This document shows, piece after piece, positions 6,785-8,930 of a stretch of DNA of 8,930 nt (positions within the stretch are counted from its first letter, which is position 1; each line of letters begins with the position of its first letter). A model generated the notes under the pieces. It saw nothing but the letters and a program-made list of their open reading frames with translations. It was not told where the DNA came from and searched no databases. The DNA is from RGIG7300 sp045133915. Its GTDB lineage: Bacteria; Bacillota; Clostridia; Oscillospirales; CAG-272. Position numbers and translations under genes: made by a program. Location: contig JBGUUX010000052.1 of the NCBI GenBank assembly GCA_045133915.1, positions 1 through 8,930 of the forward strand, given 5' to 3'.

Positions 6785-8788
6785 TTAAAACTTAGGCGGT
6801 ACGGCAGGTCTCATACCGTTATGAGGGGGAGGAAAGGGCGGTCTGTTGCCTTCGTTTATTTCCTCGCCTGCGGTGAAGATATAGCGCTTTGCCTGTGCGG
6901 AGAAGAGAGTATAGTATTCTCCCTTTGCCTCCATAAGCTCGGCGTGATTGCCCTCCTCAATAAGCTCACCTTCCTTCAGTACAAGTATCTTTGAAGCAAC
7001 GGTAGCGCTGGAAAGACGGTGGGAAACGAAGATGGTAGTCTTATCCTTGCGGAGTTTGTCAAACTGACTGAACACCTCCTGCTCGGCTATGGCGTCAAGA
7101 GATGCGGTAGGCTCGTCAAGGATAAGGATATCCGAATCACTGTAGAAGGCCCTTGCAATAGAGAGCTTCTGCCACTGACCGATAGAAAGCTCGATACCCT
7201 CCGACTCAAAATATCTCATAAGAGGAGTATCGTAACCCAGAGGAAGCTGTTCGATATACTCATCGGCATTACTGGATTTGGCCGCCTCAACTATCTCGGA
7301 GTCGATTATTCCCTTTTCTATATCACCGAATGCTATATTTTCCTTTACGTTTACCGCATACTTGCCGAAGTCCTGGAATATGATGCCGTACATCTTATAC
7401 AGCTCTTCCACGTCATACTCACGGATATCACGTCCGTCAAGGAGTATCACACCCTCGGTAGGATCGTAAAGTCGGGTAAGGAGCTTGATAAGGGTGGTTT
7501 TACCTGCTCCGTTAAGTCCTACCATAACCAGAGTCTCACCAGGCTCTATAGTAACGTTGATGTTCTTGAGCACGTCACGGCTGGTTCCGGGATAACGGAA
7601 GGAGACGTTCTTTAACTCTATGGTATGTCCGCAGTGACGCTTTAAGGGTGCAGGTTCGGGAAGAATAGACTTGATAGTCTTCTTTTCCTGCATAAAGACG
7701 ATAAGATTATCTATAAACAGAGAGCCCTCGTATACCTGAGATATTACGTTAACAAGAGTGGTAACACCCCCTGATATTGCGCCAAGAGCTCCTGTATAGA
7801 GCGAATAATCACCTATCTGACCGTTACCCTTGTATACGCTGTAAGCAATATAAAAGAACAGAAAACCGTTGACCACCGAGGTGACAAAGGTCATACCTAT
7901 ATTCCAGGCACCCTCGCCCACTATAAGCTTCTTGAGTCCTTTAAAGTAACCCTTGAATACTTTGTTATATCTGTCGATAAAGGTATCCGAGAGACCGAAA
8001 AGCTTGACTTCCTTGACCAGATCCTTATTGACCTGAACGTCGGAATAATATCCCATCTGACGTCTGTCCTTGGAACGGTGACGCATATACTGGAAGTTCT
8101 TCTTTTTATAAACGAAGGTAATGATTGCGCTGGGCACCGAGATAAGTATCACTATAAGCGGAGCAACTCTGCTGATGGCTACAAGGATAACTATGTATGA
8201 TACCATACTGATAATGCTGGATACAAGGCTGAAGGTAGAGTTAAGGATATGTATAGGTCTCATACCGGCCTCGCGGTTAGCGTTCTCCAGCTTCTCATAG
8301 AACTCGGGCATATCATAACGGGCAAGATCGATATCCTTTGCCTTACGCATTATCTTGACCTTGATGTGATTGGTGACCACCTCTCCCGAAAGGCCTGTTA
8401 TCATACCGCTGACCGAACCCACAAGTCGGGTAAAGAACATATATCCGAACTGCAGAGCCATAGGTATAGCTATAAGTCCGATAAGATCTGTCGCTTCAAG
8501 GTTGCGCTCCATTGTAAAAAGGGTCGCAAGAGAGTTAAGCAGGTTTGCAGATATAAACGAGCCTACGACCGGCATAACACCGTTGAAAAGCGCCATAAAG
8601 ACCATTACGAACAGAAGCAAGGGTCTTGCCTCCCATACAAGTCCGAAGATATAGAATACTCTCTTAAAGAAGCCTCCCAAAACCTTTTTAAGATAAGGGA
8701 AGACCTCCTTTAAGGTCTTAGGCTTTTGTGGCTTTAGCTTATCGTTTATCTCCCACGGGGGACGTCTGCCCATATGTCCGGGTCCCAT
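6785..8788 (-). CDS. ABC exporter, fused transmembrane and ATPase domains (NisT/SpaT-like half-transporter), 667 aa
   Basis: This is a membrane exporter half-molecule expected to dimerise and pump an unknown substrate out using ATP. The transmembrane domain covers about residues 50-365, with clear hydrophobic spans near 57-80, 103-122, 188-228 and 300-318. The YDMPEFYEKLENANREA motif (158-174) resembles that of peptide and lantibiotic exporters. The ATPase domain has Walker A GLNGAGKT (424-431), the Q-loop Gln472, signature LSIGQ (534-538, replacing LSGGQ), Walker B ILILDEP (554-560) and H-loop His590. No peptidase domain is present, so it would not process a leader peptide itself. Both ends are unusual: the N-terminus (GPGHMGRRPPWE) and the C-terminal tail (about 648-667) are rich in Pro, Arg and Gly. 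The start at 8788 is chosen because AAGAGGTGA lies just before it; an in-frame ATG at 8851 lies in the promoter. No precursor peptide or partner gene is visible, so the substrate cannot be inferred. Confidence 0.93.
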   Translation of the reverse strand: MGPGHMGRRPPWEINDKLKPQKPKTLKEVFPYLKKVLGGFFKRVFYIFGLVWEARPLLLFVMVFMALFNGVMPVVGSFISANLLNSLATLFTMERNLEATDLIGLIAIPMALQFGYMFFTRLVGSVSGMITGLSGEVVTNHIKVKIMRKAKDIDLARYDMPEFYEKLENANREAGMRPIHILNSTFSLVSSIISMVSYIVILVAISRVAPLIVILISVPSAIITFVYKKKNFQYMRHRSKDRRQMGYYSDVQVNKDLVKEVKLFGLSDTFIDRYNKVFKGYFKGLKKLIVGEGAWNIGMTFVTSVVNGFLFFYIAYSVYKGNGQIGDYSLYTGALGAISGGVTTLVNVISQVYEGSLFIDNLIVFMQEKKTIKSILPEPAPLKRHCGHTIELKNVSFRYPGTSRDVLKNINVTIEPGETLVMVGLNGAGKTTLIKLLTRLYDPTEGVILLDGRDIREYDVEELYKMYGIIFQDFGKYAVNVKENIAFGDIEKGIIDSEIVEAAKSSNADEYIEQLPLGYDTPLMRYFESEGIELSIGQWQKLSIARAFYSDSDILILDEPTASLDAIAEQEVFSQFDKLRKDKTTIFVSHRLSSATVASKILVLKEGELIEEGNHAELMEAKGEYYTLFSAQAKRYIFTAGEEINEGNRPPFPPPHNGMRPAVPPKF

Positions 8789-8792
8789 ATAA

Positions 8793-8848
8793 AAATCACC
8801 TCTTAAATTAATTTGACATCTAATTATATCAAAAATAAGAGGTGATTT
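8793..8848. repeat. Perfect 13-bp inverted repeat spanning the exporter promoter and ribosome-binding site
   Basis: The arm AAATCACCTCTTA (plus strand, 8793-8805) is the exact reverse complement of TAAGAGGTGATTT (8836-8848), with 30 bp between them. One arm covers the ribosome-binding site and the other covers the promoter spacer and half of the -35. Arm centres are 43 bp apart, about four helical turns. Confidence 0.85.
8796..8804 (-). promoter_or_regulatory. Ribosome-binding site of the ABC exporter
   Basis: AAGAGGTGA on the minus strand precedes the ATG at 8788 by 7 nt and fixes the start. It forms the core of one arm of a perfect 13-bp inverted repeat whose other arm lies within the promoter. 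Confidence 0.85.
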
Positions 8849-8851
8849 CAA
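8823..8851 (-). promoter_or_regulatory. Promoter of the ABC exporter gene
   Basis: TTGAAA (8846-8851) and TATAAT (8823-8828) on the minus strand are separated by 17 bp, with TGA before the -10 forming an extended -10. Transcription should begin near 8814-8817, giving a leader of roughly 27 nt. The -35 and spacer contain the reverse complement of the ribosome-binding site. Confidence 0.8.
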
Positions 8852-8930
8852 TATATTAGGTTAATGATTAGACGTATCTAACTATATTCGTCATTTTGTC
8901 GAAAATGCTTTAATAGTAAAAATCGTGATT
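8852..8930. other. Non-coding AT-rich edge region upstream of the exporter
   Basis: Apart from the Spo0A-like pair, no open frame longer than a few codons, RNA gene or terminator was recognised here. It may be part of a longer intergenic region shared with a gene beyond the right edge. Confidence 0.5.
8887..8903. promoter_or_regulatory. Pair of Spo0A-box-like sites in inverted orientation
   Basis: TGTCGAA on the plus strand (8897-8903, within TTTTGTCGAAAA) matches the Spo0A box consensus TGNCGAA, and TGACGAA on the minus strand (8887-8893) is a second match, 3 bp away and in opposite orientation. Together they form a near-palindrome about 35-50 bp upstream of the exporter -35. Function is inferred from the motif only. 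Confidence 0.35.

Noticed and set aside
7019..7615. A 198-codon open frame on the plus strand
   Set aside because: It is antisense to the ATPase domain of the ABC exporter, which has intact Walker, signature and H-loop motifs, so it is a shadow frame.
8836..8863. Ribosome-binding site and gene start on the plus strand (AAGAGGTGA at 8837-8845)
   Set aside because: The sequence resembles a ribosome-binding site only because it is the inverted-repeat copy; no start codon is suitably spaced, and the first ATG downstream opens a frame of five codons.
8852..8930. Small bacteriocin or RiPP precursor gene next to the NisT-like exporter
   Set aside because: No open frame longer than a few codons with a ribosome-binding site is present in the visible stretch; the region may continue outside the window but cannot be judged.

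Overview
The window looks like chromosomal DNA from an anaerobic, probably gut-associated, Gram-positive Clostridia-type bacterium (Ruminococcus/Oscillospiraceae-like). Evidence: strong AGGAGG ribosome-binding sites, short AT-rich intergenic regions with sigma-A-type promoters spaced 17 bp, a secreted protein ending in Listeria-Bacteroides repeats, a lysozyme anchored by S-layer homology domains, and a candidate pair of Spo0A boxes. No taxonomic search was possible, so this is inference. There are six protein genes, no RNA genes, no mobile element and no CRISPR array. Coding density is high and no gene-free stretch exceeds about 110 bases.

Layout from left to right. Positions 1-1954 (minus) hold a GH3 beta-glycosidase cut by the left edge. 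Positions 1966-2490 (minus) hold a small nitroreductase-family flavoprotein whose stop codon lies beside the GH3 ribosome-binding site. Positions 2547-4748 (minus) hold a secreted SGNH/GDSL hydrolase with three N-terminal beta-rich repeats and two C-terminal Listeria-Bacteroides repeats. These three genes read in the same direction; a second promoter lies before the nitroreductase and no terminator separates them. Positions 4857-5330 (plus) hold methylglyoxal synthase (mgsA), divergent from the hydrolase. A bidirectional hairpin at 5337-5365 separates mgsA from the convergent gene at 5373-6689 (minus), a secreted SH3-GH24 lysozyme with three SLH domains. A terminator at 6743-6776, directly abutting the lysozyme promoter, ends the last gene at 6785-8788 (minus), a fused membrane/ATPase ABC exporter. 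Positions 8789-8930 hold its promoter region.

The genes do not form one obvious pathway. The secreted esterase-like protein and the cytoplasmic GH3 enzyme could both act on plant or host glycans, one outside and one inside the cell, and their promoters are similar. MgsA is a central-metabolism bypass enzyme. The lysozyme and ABC exporter belong to the cell envelope but have separate promoters.

The most interesting signals are regulatory. A perfect 13-bp inverted repeat places a copy of the ABC exporter's ribosome-binding site, in reverse complement, inside its own promoter. Two promoters share a TTGCTATTTT / extended -10 TAnAGT architecture. Two Spo0A-like boxes face each other upstream of the exporter. 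I found no convincing complete undescribed system; the hydrolase architecture and the 13-bp inverted repeat are the best candidates for follow-up.
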